NCBI RefSeq assembly: GCF_030316825.1
Contig: NZ_JASZYU010000002.1
Span: 620,001-684,000, forward strand
DNA: 64,000 bases
Origin: Variovorax fucosicus
Lineage (GTDB): Bacteria; Pseudomonadota; Gammaproteobacteria; Burkholderiales; Burkholderiaceae_C
Direction of reading: 5' to 3'
The position numbers and the translations under genes are program-made. Under the pieces are notes generated by a model that saw nothing but the letters and a program-made list of their open reading frames with translations, ran no database searches and had not been told where the DNA came from. Every line of letters begins with the position of its first letter. The first letter of the stretch is position 1. Shown piece by piece: positions 43,851-52,133 of this stretch.

Positions 43851-43940
43851 AAACACCGCGGAACCGGCTTTGCCGGGCCGCTGGTGTTGCCCCCTTGAGG
43901 GGGAGGCGGCTACACGAAGTGAGCCGCTTCGGGGGTGGGT
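43851..43940 (+). repeat. three-hairpin dispersed repeat, copy 4
   Basis: A 90-base copy: AAACACCGCGGAACCGGC pairs with GCCGGGCCGCTGGTGTT around TTT, then CCCCCTTGAGGGGG, then GCGGCTACACGAAGTGAGCCGC. It is the cleanest copy and splits dctQ from dctM, which are usually contiguous. Confidence 0.82.
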
Positions 43941-43945
43941 CGAAT

Positions 43946-44485
43946 TCACTGCACCGGCTTTTCGTAGTGCGTGTCCATCTCGATCAGGCCCATCAGGTAG
44001 GCGATGCGCTTGATCACCTCCGACACGCCCTGCAGGAACATCAATGCAAAGCCCAGCGGCAGCAGCATCATGGCCGGCCAGCGGATCAGGCCGCCCGAAT
44101 TGTTCGACATTTCGCCGGACAGCAGCATGCTGTAGAACAGCGGCCAGCTGAGCCAGGCGATGATGCCCATCACCGGCAGCAGAAAACAGAGCAGCCCGAA
44201 CAGATCCACGTAGACCGCGCCATGGCCCTTGAGCTTGCCGTAGATGATGTCCACGCGCACATGCTCGTTGAGCTTGAGCACCACCGGCGCGCCGAGCATG
44301 ACCGTGGCGGCGAACAGGTACCACTGGATTTCGAGCCAGGCGTTGGAGCTGTTGTTGAGGCCGAAGCGCACGAAGGCATTGCCCGCGGAGATCAGCGCGG
44401 CGGCCATCACCGTGAACGCGGCAACCTTGCCGAGCTGAGTGCTGATCCAGTCCATCCAGAGCGAAAACTTGAGAAGTGCGGACAA
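43946..44485 (-). CDS. dctQ: TRAP transporter small permease
   Basis: A 179-residue four-helix membrane protein. Helix 1 is LGKVAAFTVMAAALISAGNA near residue 20, then SNAWLEIQWYLFAATVMLGA near 47 with the conserved EIQWYLF motif. NEHVRVDIIYGKL follows, and the C-terminus has MMLLPLGFALMFLQGVSEVI. These match the DctQ family, subgroup with large cytoplasmic ends. A TTG at 44485 is chosen because GGGAGA lies before it; an ATG at 44455 is the alternative. Partner of DctM in the importer. Confidence 0.86.
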   Translation of the reverse strand: MSALLKFSLWMDWISTQLGKVAAFTVMAAALISAGNAFVRFGLNNSSNAWLEIQWYLFAATVMLGAPVVLKLNEHVRVDIIYGKLKGHGAVYVDLFGLLCFLLPVMGIIAWLSWPLFYSMLLSGEMSNNSGGLIRWPAMMLLPLGFALMFLQGVSEVIKRIAYLMGLIEMDTHYEKPVQ

Positions 44486-44607
44486 GGGTGTCTCCCGACC
44501 AGATGACGAAAATGTGCGGCCCCGCGGGCCATCGGCACAAAGCCCGCAATGGTAACGCCGCCATGCTGCGCGGCTGCTGACCTCTGTCGGGGGGTTTCCC
44601 TGAGCAC

Positions 44608-44613
44608 CATAAT
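44608..44613 (+). promoter_or_regulatory. candidate -10 element of the SenA-like gene
   Basis: CATAAT ends 6 bases before the ATG at 44620. GAGG lies between but only two bases from the start codon, too close to be an efficient ribosome-binding sequence. Confidence 0.4.
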
Positions 44614-44619
44614 GAGGCG

Positions 44620-45891
44620 ATGGCTGCGCCGCTTTCCCTGCCGCAATCGATCGATTCGCCCGACATGCGCCGGGCCGGCCGCGAACTGCTCTCCCTGGCG
44701 CTGATCGACGCGCGCAACCACACGCTGCACCTGCTCTCGCTCTACGAAGATGCGCTCGGCTCGGCCACGTTGCCGGTCGAGCGGGGCGAGGGCGTGCTGC
44801 CGCCGATCTGGCTGGCCGGCCACATCGGCTGGTTCGCCGAATGGTGGATCGCGCGCAACACGCAGCGCGCCTTCGGCATCGACTGCCCGGTTCGGCCCAC
44901 GCGGCTGGCGGCGATCGAGCCGCAGGCCGACGACTGGTGGAACCCGCACCAAGGCGGCGCCGAGCGGCCCTGGTCACCCGACCTGCCGGATCTGGGGCAG
45001 ACCAAGGCCTACCTGCTCGAGACGCTGGAAGGCACGCTCGAGCTGCTCGAGCGCGCGGCCGAGACCGACGCCGGCCTCTACTTCTACCGGCTGGCGTTGT
45101 TCCATGAAGACCTGCGCGGCGAACAACTGGTGGTGATGGCGCAGACCCTGGGCCTGCGGTTCGACATTGAGCTGGCGCCGGCCCCGCCGCCGGGTGAGCC
45201 CCTGCTGGTGCCGTCTACGCTGTGGGAACTCGGCCTGCCGGCGCGTGGCTTTTCGTTTGCGCAGGAGCAGGGCGCGCACGAAGTGGATGTGCCCGAATTC
45301 GAGATCGACGCGCAGCCTGTCACCTGGAGCCAGTTCGTCGAGTTCGTGGACGATGGCGGTTATGACCGCAGCGAGTTCTGGCATCCCGAGGGCGGTTGGG
45401 ACTGGCTGGCGCAGCAGGCCGGCGAGGGGCGGCGCGGTCCGCGGCATGTCGAGCAGATCGGCGCGGCGCACCACGGCACCGGCGGCTCGGTGCTGCAGCA
45501 CCGGTTCGGGCGCACCGTGCGTGCCGCCGGCCACCAGAGCGCGGTGCACCTGAGCTGGTGGGAGGCCGACGCCTGGGCCCGCTGGGCCGGCCGCCGCATT
45601 GCGACCGAGGTCGAATGGGAGATTGCGGCACACACCGCGGCACGCCGTGGTTTCCGCTGGGCCGATGTGCACGAATGGACAGCCGGCACGCTGAAGCCAT
45701 GGCCCGGCTACCGCACCGACCCGTGGAGCGCAGGCGGCGAGTTCGACCCGGAGCCGGCCTTCTACCAGGCCCGCGTGCTGCGCGGGGCGTCGCTCGCAAC
45801 CCGCGCGCGCCTGCGTTCGCCCAAGGCGCGCGGCTTTGCAATGCCGGGGCGAGACAATGGATTTTTCGGGTTTCGCACCTGCACGCTTTGA
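44620..45891 (+). CDS. SUMF1/EgtB/SenA-family nonheme iron enzyme with altered iron motif
   Basis: A 423-residue two-domain protein. Residues 30-180 form a DinB-like helical domain with NHTLHLLSLYE and LAGHIGWFAEWWIARN (His68). Residues 208-421 form an FGE-sulfatase fold ending RGASLATRARLRSPKARGF and NGFFGFRTC. EgtB and the selenoneine synthase SenA share this layout and oxidatively couple sulfur or selenium donors to trimethylhistidine. The helical motif usually written H-x3-H is HEDLR here, with His162 but Arg166 in place of the second histidine. This casts doubt on normal iron binding. No senB, senC or egtD is in the window. It is divergent from dctQ and precedes a lipoprotein gene. Confidence 0.75.
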   Translation: MAAPLSLPQSIDSPDMRRAGRELLSLALIDARNHTLHLLSLYEDALGSATLPVERGEGVLPPIWLAGHIGWFAEWWIARNTQRAFGIDCPVRPTRLAAIEPQADDWWNPHQGGAERPWSPDLPDLGQTKAYLLETLEGTLELLERAAETDAGLYFYRLALFHEDLRGEQLVVMAQTLGLRFDIELAPAPPPGEPLLVPSTLWELGLPARGFSFAQEQGAHEVDVPEFEIDAQPVTWSQFVEFVDDGGYDRSEFWHPEGGWDWLAQQAGEGRRGPRHVEQIGAAHHGTGGSVLQHRFGRTVRAAGHQSAVHLSWWEADAWARWAGRRIATEVEWEIAAHTAARRGFRWADVHEWTAGTLKPWPGYRTDPWSAGGEFDPEPAFYQARVLRGASLATRARLRSPKARGFAMPGRDNGFFGFRTCTL

Positions 45892-45914
45892 CCACAACGA
45901 GGAGAGATCGCACC

Positions 45915-46622
45915 ATGGCTTTGATTCAACGCACGCTCGGCGTCGTCCTGCTGCTGGCGCTGGGCTTCGCGCTCACCGCCTGCGGCAACAAGGAGGCCGA
46001 GCAGCGCACCGCCTTCACCACCTTCCTGCAGACCCGCATCCTCGACAAGCCCGGCGTGCATGTGCCCAAGCTCACCGATGCCGAGAAGGCCTCGTTCGGT
46101 GACTATGCGCAGCACTACGCGGTCATCACCGACTTCAACGACGGCATGAACAAGTCGATCAGCCAGCCGATGCAGGCGATCATGGCCAAGGGCGGGCTGC
46201 GCTCCATCGGCGATATCGTCACGCGGCGCGACGACCTGCAGACGGCGCGCGAAGCCATGGCCGCGCTGCGCGGCGCGCTCGACCAGCAGCTCGCCACGGC
46301 CGAAACCGCCCGCACCAAACTCAAGCAGCCCGACGACCTGAAGGCGGTCTACGACAAGGCCTATGAAAGAACCGTGAGCACGCCGGCCAGCACCTTCAAG
46401 GAGGTGTTTCCGGCGGTCGACGCGGTGTTCGGCCATGGGCTGAAGATCGCCGACTACATCAAGCAGAACAGCAGCAAGATCCAGATCAGCGGTGCCTCGG
46501 TGCAGGTGAGCGACCCGGCGGTTCAGACCCGGCTGAACGAGATGTTCCAGCAATTGGGCAGCCAGTCGGCCGCCATCAATACGGCGCAGCGCAAGTTGCA
46601 GGCCGTGCTGCGCGGCTCCTGA
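45915..46622 (+). CDS. DUF3053 family lipoprotein
   Basis: A 235-residue lipoprotein. Signal MALIQRTLGVVLLLALGFAL is followed by a lipobox LTAC with cysteine near residue 23. The mature helical part starts GNKEAEQRTAFTTFLQTRIL and has VPKLTDAEKASFGDYAQHY and DFNDGMNKSISQPM. This fits the DUF3053 (YiaF-like) family of unknown function. A good AACGAGGAGAG ribosome-binding region precedes the ATG, 23 bases after the SenA-like gene. It is convergent with the histidine kinase gene. Confidence 0.84.
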   Translation: MALIQRTLGVVLLLALGFALTACGNKEAEQRTAFTTFLQTRILDKPGVHVPKLTDAEKASFGDYAQHYAVITDFNDGMNKSISQPMQAIMAKGGLRSIGDIVTRRDDLQTAREAMAALRGALDQQLATAETARTKLKQPDDLKAVYDKAYERTVSTPASTFKEVFPAVDAVFGHGLKIADYIKQNSSKIQISGASVQVSDPAVQTRLNEMFQQLGSQSAAINTAQRKLQAVLRGS

Positions 46623-46625
46623 GGA

Positions 46626-49442
46626 TCAGGGCTCGAAGCGGCCGTGGGTGCGCGACTGCCGGCGCACGATCTGCTCGACCATGTGCGCGAAGTCGTCGAT
46701 GGCAAAGGGCTTGGCGATCATCTGCATGCCCGGCGCCAGGAACTCGGCGCGCGTGGTCGCGTGCTCGGCATAGCCGGTCATGAACAGCACGTCGAGGCCG
46801 GGCCGGTGCTGGCGCGCGATTTCGGCCAGCTGGCGGCCATTGATACCCGGCAGGCCGACGTCGCTCACCAGCAGGTCGATGCGCTGGCCCGATTGCAGGA
46901 TGGGGACGGCAGCGCCGCCGTCGGCCGCCTGCAGCGTGCGATAGCCCAGGTCTTCCAGCACGTCGAGCACCAGCAGGCGCACGCCGGGGTCGTCTTCCAC
47001 CACCAGCACCACCTCGCCGCTGCCGTGCGGCAGGGCCGCGGCTGCCGTGGCCACCGAATCCGACGTGTCCTCGCTGCCGGCGCGCGGCAGGAAGAGCGTG
47101 ACCGTGGTGCCCTGGCCCACCTGGCTCTGGATGTGAACGTGGCCGAGCGACTGCTGCACGAAGCCGTACACCATCGACAGCCCGAGGCCGGTGCCCTGGC
47201 CGATCGGCTTGGTGGTGAAGAACGGATCGAAAGCCTTGGCCAGCACATCGGGCGGCATGCCGGTGCCGCTGTCGGCCACCGCGATGGTGCAGTAATGGCC
47301 GGGTTCCAGCCCGTCATGGCCGCGCGTGTCGGCATCGGTCAGCACCGCCTGCGAGGCCGTGATGTGCAGCTCGCCACCGTGCGGCATGGCGTCGCGCGCA
47401 TTGATGGCCAGATTGAGGATCGCGCTTTCGAGCTGGCTCTCGTCGCACAGCGCAGCGCCCGCGTCGGCATCGAGCTGCACTTCGAGCTGCACCTGTTCGC
47501 CCAGTGTGCGGCGCAGCAGCTCTTCGATCGAGCCGATCAGGCGGCTGACGTCGACCGGCCGGGTGTCGAGCGTCTGGCGGCGCGAGAACGCCAGCAGTCG
47601 CTGGATCAACGATGCCGCCCGCTGGGCCGACTGGGTGGCCGCGTCCATGTAGCGCTCGAGTCCCTCGGTGCGGCCCAGCACCACGCGCCGGCGCATCACC
47701 TCGATCGAACCGGTGATGCCCTGCAGCAGGTTGTTGAAGTCGTGCGCAATGCCGCCGGTGAGCTGGCCGATGGCTTCCATCTTCTGGCTTTGGCGCAGCC
47801 GGGCTTCGGACTCGCGCAGCGCCGTGATGTCGCGCCCCACCGCATGCAGAAACTGATCGTCGGGCACGGCCGTCCATGACACCGTGCGGTAGCTGCCGTC
47901 CCGATGGCGCAAGCGGCACTCGAAGCGCAGCATCCGGTGGCCGCGCGCCAGCTGGCCGAGTTCTGCGGCCGCCGCCGCGACATCGTCCTGGTGGAGCACG
48001 TCGAGGATCTGGCTGCCGAGCAATTCGGTCTCGGTCCAGCCCAGCAGTTCTTCCCAGGCCGGGTTGATCGCCGTGATGCGGCCGCCGAAATCGGCCACCA
48101 CCATGATGTCGGTCGACAAATGCCACAGCCGGTCGCGGTCGCGCGTGCGCTCCTCCACGCTCCGCTCGAGGCGGGCCTGCGCAGCCTTCTGGTCGTCGAT
48201 GTCGGTGTTGGTGCCGACCCAGCGCACCGGCACGCCCACGTCTGCCTCGGCGTCGAGCGGCTGGGCGCGCACCAGGTGCCAGCGCCAGGCGCCGTCGTGC
48301 CGTCTCAACCGGAACTCGGTTTCGTAGGCGCTTTGCAGCGCCAGCGAGCGGGCCCAGAGTTCCATGACGCGCGGCAGGTCTTCAGGGTGCACCATGCAAG
48401 TCCAGCCGTTGCCCGCGAGTTCGGCATGTGTGAGCTGCGAATAGGCGTACACGCTCTCGCTGAACCAGTCGAGCTGGCCGTCGGCCGCGGCCGTCCAGAC
48501 CTGGTTCGGCACGGCCTGGGCCAGTGCGCGAAAACGCGCTTCGCTCTCGCGCAGCGTGGCCTCGGCCCACTTCTGCGCCGTGATGTCCTGCACCACCCCT
48601 CGCATCAGAATCGGCCGGCCGGCGTCGTCGCGCACCATCTCGGCCCGACGCGAGATCCAGCGCAGCGCACCGTCCCCGGCGCGCCGGATGCGGTATTCGA
48701 CATTGAGCGGCGCGCTGCCATCGGTGCGGTTTTCGCGCGTCGACATCCGCTCGTTCCGGTTCAGGCGCAAGCGGTCGATCTCGAAGGCGTCGAAAGTCGT
48801 TCGCACCGGCATGCCGAAGATGCGGCAGAACTCGGCCGACACGCTCAGGGTGTCCGCCTGGATGTCGAGCAGGAACACGCCGATGCCGCCGGCCGCCTGG
48901 GCCATCTGCAACTGCCTGTTGGTTTCGCGCGTGCGGCTTTCGCTGGCTGCCAGCGCCTGCGTCATGCGCACGCGGCCCGTGGTTTCGCTCACGATGCACA
49001 GTACGCCACCGACGCGGCCGTCGATTTCGCGCACTGGGGAATAAGAGATGTCGAAGAACACCTGCTCGGGTTCGCCGTGCCGGTTGATCAGGAAGGGGCG
49101 GTCGTTCGCGCTGACCGTTTCGCCGTCGAGCAGCACGCGTTCGAGCAGCGGCCGCAAGTCGTCCCACAGCTCGGTCCAGTGTTCGCAGGCCGGGCGGCCC
49201 AATGCGGCTGGGTGTTTGTGGCCGATGGTGGGCGCGTAGGCGTCGTTGTAGAAGGCCACGAAATCGGGGCCCCAGAAGAGCACGATCTGCGCTTGCGAGG
49301 GCAAGAGAAGGTCGATGGTGGTGCGCAGCGCCACGGGCCACTGCGCTGGCGCGCCCAGCGGAGAATCGGCCGCGCCGAGCCGGCGCACCAGGTCAGCGGT
49401 TTCGCTGTCGCCGATGGGCCACTGATCAGGCAGCGAGGGCAT
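46626..49442 (-). CDS. hybrid PAS sensor histidine kinase with receiver domain
   Basis: A 938-residue cytoplasmic kinase without evident membrane helices. Four PAS-like regions occur at about residues 45-160, 180-290, 300-415 and 440-545. The first has [23 protein letters not shown]-type linkers such as GVVQDITAQ and GTNTDIDDQ follow the next two. The HisKA dimer has [14 protein letters not shown] with phosphohistidine His567. The ATPase has [14 protein letters not shown] and [10 protein letters not shown]. The C-terminal receiver holds [10 protein letters not shown] and phospho-acceptor [10 protein letters not shown], and FMTGYAEHA. The ATG at 49442 directly follows the regulator gene. No cognate output regulator is adjacent, so targets are unknown. 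Confidence 0.9.
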   Translation of the reverse strand: MPSLPDQWPIGDSETADLVRRLGAADSPLGAPAQWPVALRTTIDLLLPSQAQIVLFWGPDFVAFYNDAYAPTIGHKHPAALGRPACEHWTELWDDLRPLLERVLLDGETVSANDRPFLINRHGEPEQVFFDISYSPVREIDGRVGGVLCIVSETTGRVRMTQALAASESRTRETNRQLQMAQAAGGIGVFLLDIQADTLSVSAEFCRIFGMPVRTTFDAFEIDRLRLNRNERMSTRENRTDGSAPLNVEYRIRRAGDGALRWISRRAEMVRDDAGRPILMRGVVQDITAQKWAEATLRESEARFRALAQAVPNQVWTAAADGQLDWFSESVYAYSQLTHAELAGNGWTCMVHPEDLPRVMELWARSLALQSAYETEFRLRRHDGAWRWHLVRAQPLDAEADVGVPVRWVGTNTDIDDQKAAQARLERSVEERTRDRDRLWHLSTDIMVVADFGGRITAINPAWEELLGWTETELLGSQILDVLHQDDVAAAAAELGQLARGHRMLRFECRLRHRDGSYRTVSWTAVPDDQFLHAVGRDITALRESEARLRQSQKMEAIGQLTGGIAHDFNNLLQGITGSIEVMRRRVVLGRTEGLERYMDAATQSAQRAASLIQRLLAFSRRQTLDTRPVDVSRLIGSIEELLRRTLGEQVQLEVQLDADAGAALCDESQLESAILNLAINARDAMPHGGELHITASQAVLTDADTRGHDGLEPGHYCTIAVADSGTGMPPDVLAKAFDPFFTTKPIGQGTGLGLSMVYGFVQQSLGHVHIQSQVGQGTTVTLFLPRAGSEDTSDSVATAAAALPHGSGEVVLVVEDDPGVRLLVLDVLEDLGYRTLQAADGGAAVPILQSGQRIDLLVSDVGLPGINGRQLAEIARQHRPGLDVLFMTGYAEHATTRAEFLAPGMQMIAKPFAIDDFAHMVEQIVRRQSRTHGRFEP

Positions 49443-49444
49443 GC

Positions 49445-50560
49445 TCACGGGGCCGACCCCTTCTTCTTTTTGGACTTGAACTGCCACCAGGGCAGCAACG
49501 CGCTCAGCGATTGCACCTCGCCGCTGGCGGCGCTCTCGTAGCCGGCCAGCGTGCCAAGGCGGTGCTGCCAGGCGGCGCCGCGCAGCAACACCAGCAGGGC
49601 TTCGGTCGCCGGATGCGCCAGTGCCGACTTCAGGCAGGCCAGGTGGTAACGCTCATGCGCCAGCGGCACGAAACCCAGACCCGCGGCGCGCGCCGCCGAT
49701 TCGAGGCCGAGGCCGGCATCGGCCTGGCCCGCCGCCACCGCGTGCGCCACCGCGCCGTGCGAGGGCTCGCTGCGGCCGTAGCCGTCGAGCGCGTCGCCGT
49801 CGATCCCGGCGGCGTCCAGCAACTCGTCGAGCAGCACGCGCGTGCCGGTGCCGATCGAGCGGTTCACGTAGCGCGCCTGCAGGCGCGCCACATCGGCCAG
49901 CGATTCCAGCGCGAGCGGGTTGCCGGGCGCCACGATCAGGCCCTGCGTACGGCGTGCGAAGCCGATCAGCTTGTGAATCCCCGGCTTCAGCAGCGGCTGG
50001 TAGGTGCGCTGCGTGAGCGAGCCGGCCGCAGCCGATTCGAGCGTGTGAAAACCCGCCATGGTGCAGCGGCCCTGGTTCAGGGCGCTGATGGCGTCCACGC
50101 TGCCGCTGAACTGGATGTCGAGCTGGAGCCGCGCGCTGCCGGCCGCATGCGAGCGCAGCAACACCAGCGCATCGTCATGGCTGGCCTGCAGGCTCAGCAC
50201 ATGGGTGCGGTCATCGAAAGCCAGCGCGAAGGCGCGCTCCAGATCGGCATGCAGCGCCTCGATCTGCGGTGCCAGCCGAGCCTGGGCCTGGCGCTCGGCC
50301 CAGAGCAGCTTGTCGCCGAACTCCGAGAGCTGGGCGCGCCGGCCCTTCTCGCCGGTGACAAGTGCGTGGCCGAAGCTCTGCTCCCATCGCTTGAGCTCGC
50401 CCCACACATGGCGGTAGGACAGCTCGAGCGAACGGGCCGCCGCGGAGATCGAGCCGTGTTCGCGCACGGCCTGCAGCAGTGCCATCAACGGGTTGCCGAT
50501 CAGCGCGCCGCCGACCCGCCGGCGCGGCGTGATCAGGTAGGAAAGTTCGATCTGTTGCAC
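49445..50560 (-). CDS. ModE-type HTH regulator with periplasmic-binding-like effector domain
   Basis: A 371-residue predicted regulator, probably of the divergent tungstate operon. The N-terminal winged helix has MALLQAVREHGSISAAARSL and ELSYRHVWGELKRWEQSFG, matching ModE/LysR-like DNA-binding domains at residues 22-80. Residues 120-350 resemble a substrate-binding fold: LIVAPGNPLALESLADVARL, NRSIGTGTRVLLDELLDAAG and VAAGQADAGLGLESAARAAG. This suggests direct oxyanion or cofactor sensing. The GTG at 50560 is preferred because an earlier in-frame GTG lies inside the palindrome at 50610-50635. It is transcribed away from tupB and toward the histidine kinase. Confidence 0.82.
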   Translation of the reverse strand: MQQIELSYLITPRRRVGGALIGNPLMALLQAVREHGSISAAARSLELSYRHVWGELKRWEQSFGHALVTGEKGRRAQLSEFGDKLLWAERQAQARLAPQIEALHADLERAFALAFDDRTHVLSLQASHDDALVLLRSHAAGSARLQLDIQFSGSVDAISALNQGRCTMAGFHTLESAAAGSLTQRTYQPLLKPGIHKLIGFARRTQGLIVAPGNPLALESLADVARLQARYVNRSIGTGTRVLLDELLDAAGIDGDALDGYGRSEPSHGAVAHAVAAGQADAGLGLESAARAAGLGFVPLAHERYHLACLKSALAHPATEALLVLLRGAAWQHRLGTLAGYESAASGEVQSLSALLPWWQFKSKKKKGSAP

Positions 50561-50609
50561 GGGATGGAGAAGGATGGCTGCGCGTCGAGCATTATGCAGA
50601 GCAGACGGC

Positions 50610-50635
50610 AACCTATGCACAACATTGCATAGGTT
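50610..50635. promoter_or_regulatory. perfect palindrome between the ModE-like regulator and tupB
   Basis: AACCTATGCA and TGCATAGGTT form a perfect 10-bp inverted repeat around CAACAT. It lies 50 bases from the regulator start and 45 from tupB. TTGCAT at 50625 plus TGATAC at 50649 could be the tupB -35 and -10, so binding here would block RNA polymerase. It is a likely operator for the adjacent regulator. Confidence 0.7.
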
Positions 50636-50680
50636 GGCTCACCCACCCTGATACTTTCTCGCGGCCATGAAATCCGCCGC

Positions 50681-51415
50681 ATGAACACCTTTGCCCAAAG
50701 CGCGCTGTCGGCGTGGCAACTGATCGTCTCCGGCGACCCGGTGCTGCTCGCCATCGTCGGTCGTTCGCTGGCTGTCAGTGCCAGTGCGTGCGCGCTGGCC
50801 TGCGGCCTCGGCCTGCTGTTGGGCGCGTGGCTCGGCGTTGCCCGCTTTCGCGGCCGCAGCCTGGTGTTGACGCTGCTCAACACGCTGCTGGCGCTGCCTT
50901 CGGTGGTGGTCGGGCTGGTGGTCTACCTCCTGCTGTCGCGCTCCGGTCCGTTCGGCGCGCTCGGCTGGCTGTTCACCTTCAAGGCCATGGTGCTGGCGCA
51001 AACCGTGCTGGTGCTGCCGGTGGTGACCGCGCTCACGCGGCAGACCATCGAGGATGCCGACCGCTCGCATGGCGAGCAGTGGCGCTCGCTCGGCGCCGGC
51101 CCGCTGGCGCGCGCGCTGCTGCTGGTGTGGGACGAGCGGTATGCGCTGGTCACCGTGCTGATCGCCGCCTTCGGACGCGCGGTGTCCGAGGTCGGTGCCG
51201 TGATGGTGGTGGGCGGCAACATCGACGGCTTCACGCGCGTGATGACCACCGCCATCGCGCTCGAAACCAGCAAGGGCGATCTGCCGCTGGCGCTGGCGCT
51301 GGGGCTCTTGCTGCTGCTGGTGGTGCTCGCGCTCAACGTGCTGATCGGCCTGTTGCGCGCCTGGCGCGAGCGCGTCGACGGCGGTGCTGCCGTGGCGATG
51401 CGGGTGACGGCATGA
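50681..51415 (+). CDS. tupB: tungstate ABC transporter permease
   Basis: A 244-residue inner-membrane permease with about five to six helices. TLLNTLLALPSVVVGLVVYL and FKAMVLAQTVLVLPVVTALT are visible. The ATPase-coupling loop reads HGEQWRSLGAGPLARALLLV and is followed by AFGRAVSEVGAVMVVGGNID, characteristic of TupB rather than ModB. No strong ribosome-binding sequence is seen. Tungstate-specific uptake is inferred from the TupA protein in the same operon. Gene order here is tupB-tupC-tupA. Confidence 0.9.
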   Translation: MNTFAQSALSAWQLIVSGDPVLLAIVGRSLAVSASACALACGLGLLLGAWLGVARFRGRSLVLTLLNTLLALPSVVVGLVVYLLLSRSGPFGALGWLFTFKAMVLAQTVLVLPVVTALTRQTIEDADRSHGEQWRSLGAGPLARALLLVWDERYALVTVLIAAFGRAVSEVGAVMVVGGNIDGFTRVMTTAIALETSKGDLPLALALGLLLLLVVLALNVLIGLLRAWRERVDGGAAVAMRVTA

Positions 51416-51437
51416 GCGCCGCGCCAAGGGTGCACCA

Positions 51438-52133
51438 ATGAGCGCAGCGCCTTTGTTCGCATTGAGCCAGGTCGAGGTGCGCTTCGGCCGCGTCACCGCG
51501 CTGCGCGATGCGTCGCTGTCGATCCATGCGGGCGAGCGGGTTGCGTTGATCGGCGCCAACGGCAGCGGCAAGAGCACGCTGCTGCGTTTGCTGCACGGGC
51601 TGGTGCCGCATGCGGCCGGCCGTTTTGCGAGCCATGCGCCGCGGCGCGACCAGGCCATGCTGTTCCAGCGGCCGCACATGCTGCGTGCAAGTGCCGGAAC
51701 CAATGTGGCGCTCGCGCTCTGGCTGCACGGCATGCCGTGGCGCGATGCGCGCGGTGCGGCCGGCCCGGCGCTCGCCCGCGTCGGCCTCGAGGGGCTGCTG
51801 GCGCGCAATGCGCGCACGCTGTCGGGCGGCCAGCAGCAGCGCCTGGCCCTGGCGCGCGCCTGGGCCTTGCAGCCGCAGGTGCTGCTGCTGGACGAGCCGA
51901 CCGCCAGCCTCGATCCCCATGCCAAGCGCGAGGTCGAGGCCCTGCTGGCCGAGGCCGCAAGCGGGCGCACGCTGGTGTTCGCGAGCCACAACCTGGGCCA
52001 GGTCAAGCGCCTGGCCAGCCGCGTCGTTTACCTCGAGCAGGGCCGCGTGATCGCCGACCTGCCGGTGCATGAGTTCTTCCACGGCCCGCTGCCCGAAGAA
52101 GCCCATTTGTTCGTCAAAGGAGAGTTGGCATGA
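51438..52133 (+). CDS. tupC: tungstate ABC transporter ATP-binding protein
   Basis: A 231-residue ATPase. Walker A GANGSGKSTLLRLLHG near residue 40, Q-loop MLFQRPHMLR, signature LSGGQQQR near 133, Walker B VLLLDEPTASLD and switch histidine VFASHNLGQ are present. It lacks the C-terminal TOBE domain of ModC, as TupC proteins do. It overlaps tupA by four bases (ATGA) and starts 22 bases after tupB. It energises TupB. Confidence 0.92.
   Translation: MSAAPLFALSQVEVRFGRVTALRDASLSIHAGERVALIGANGSGKSTLLRLLHGLVPHAAGRFASHAPRRDQAMLFQRPHMLRASAGTNVALALWLHGMPWRDARGAAGPALARVGLEGLLARNARTLSGGQQQRLALARAWALQPQVLLLDEPTASLDPHAKREVEALLAEAASGRTLVFASHNLGQVKRLASRVVYLEQGRVIADLPVHEFFHGPLPEEAHLFVKGELA

Noticed and set aside
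41630..43940. Composite transposon formed by the two inverted repeat copies
   Set aside because: No transposase lies between or near them, and other copies in the window are not associated with mobility genes.
44620..49442. A complete selenoneine (senABC) cluster
   Set aside because: No glycosyltransferase-like senB or selenophosphate synthetase-like senC is present around the SenA-like gene.
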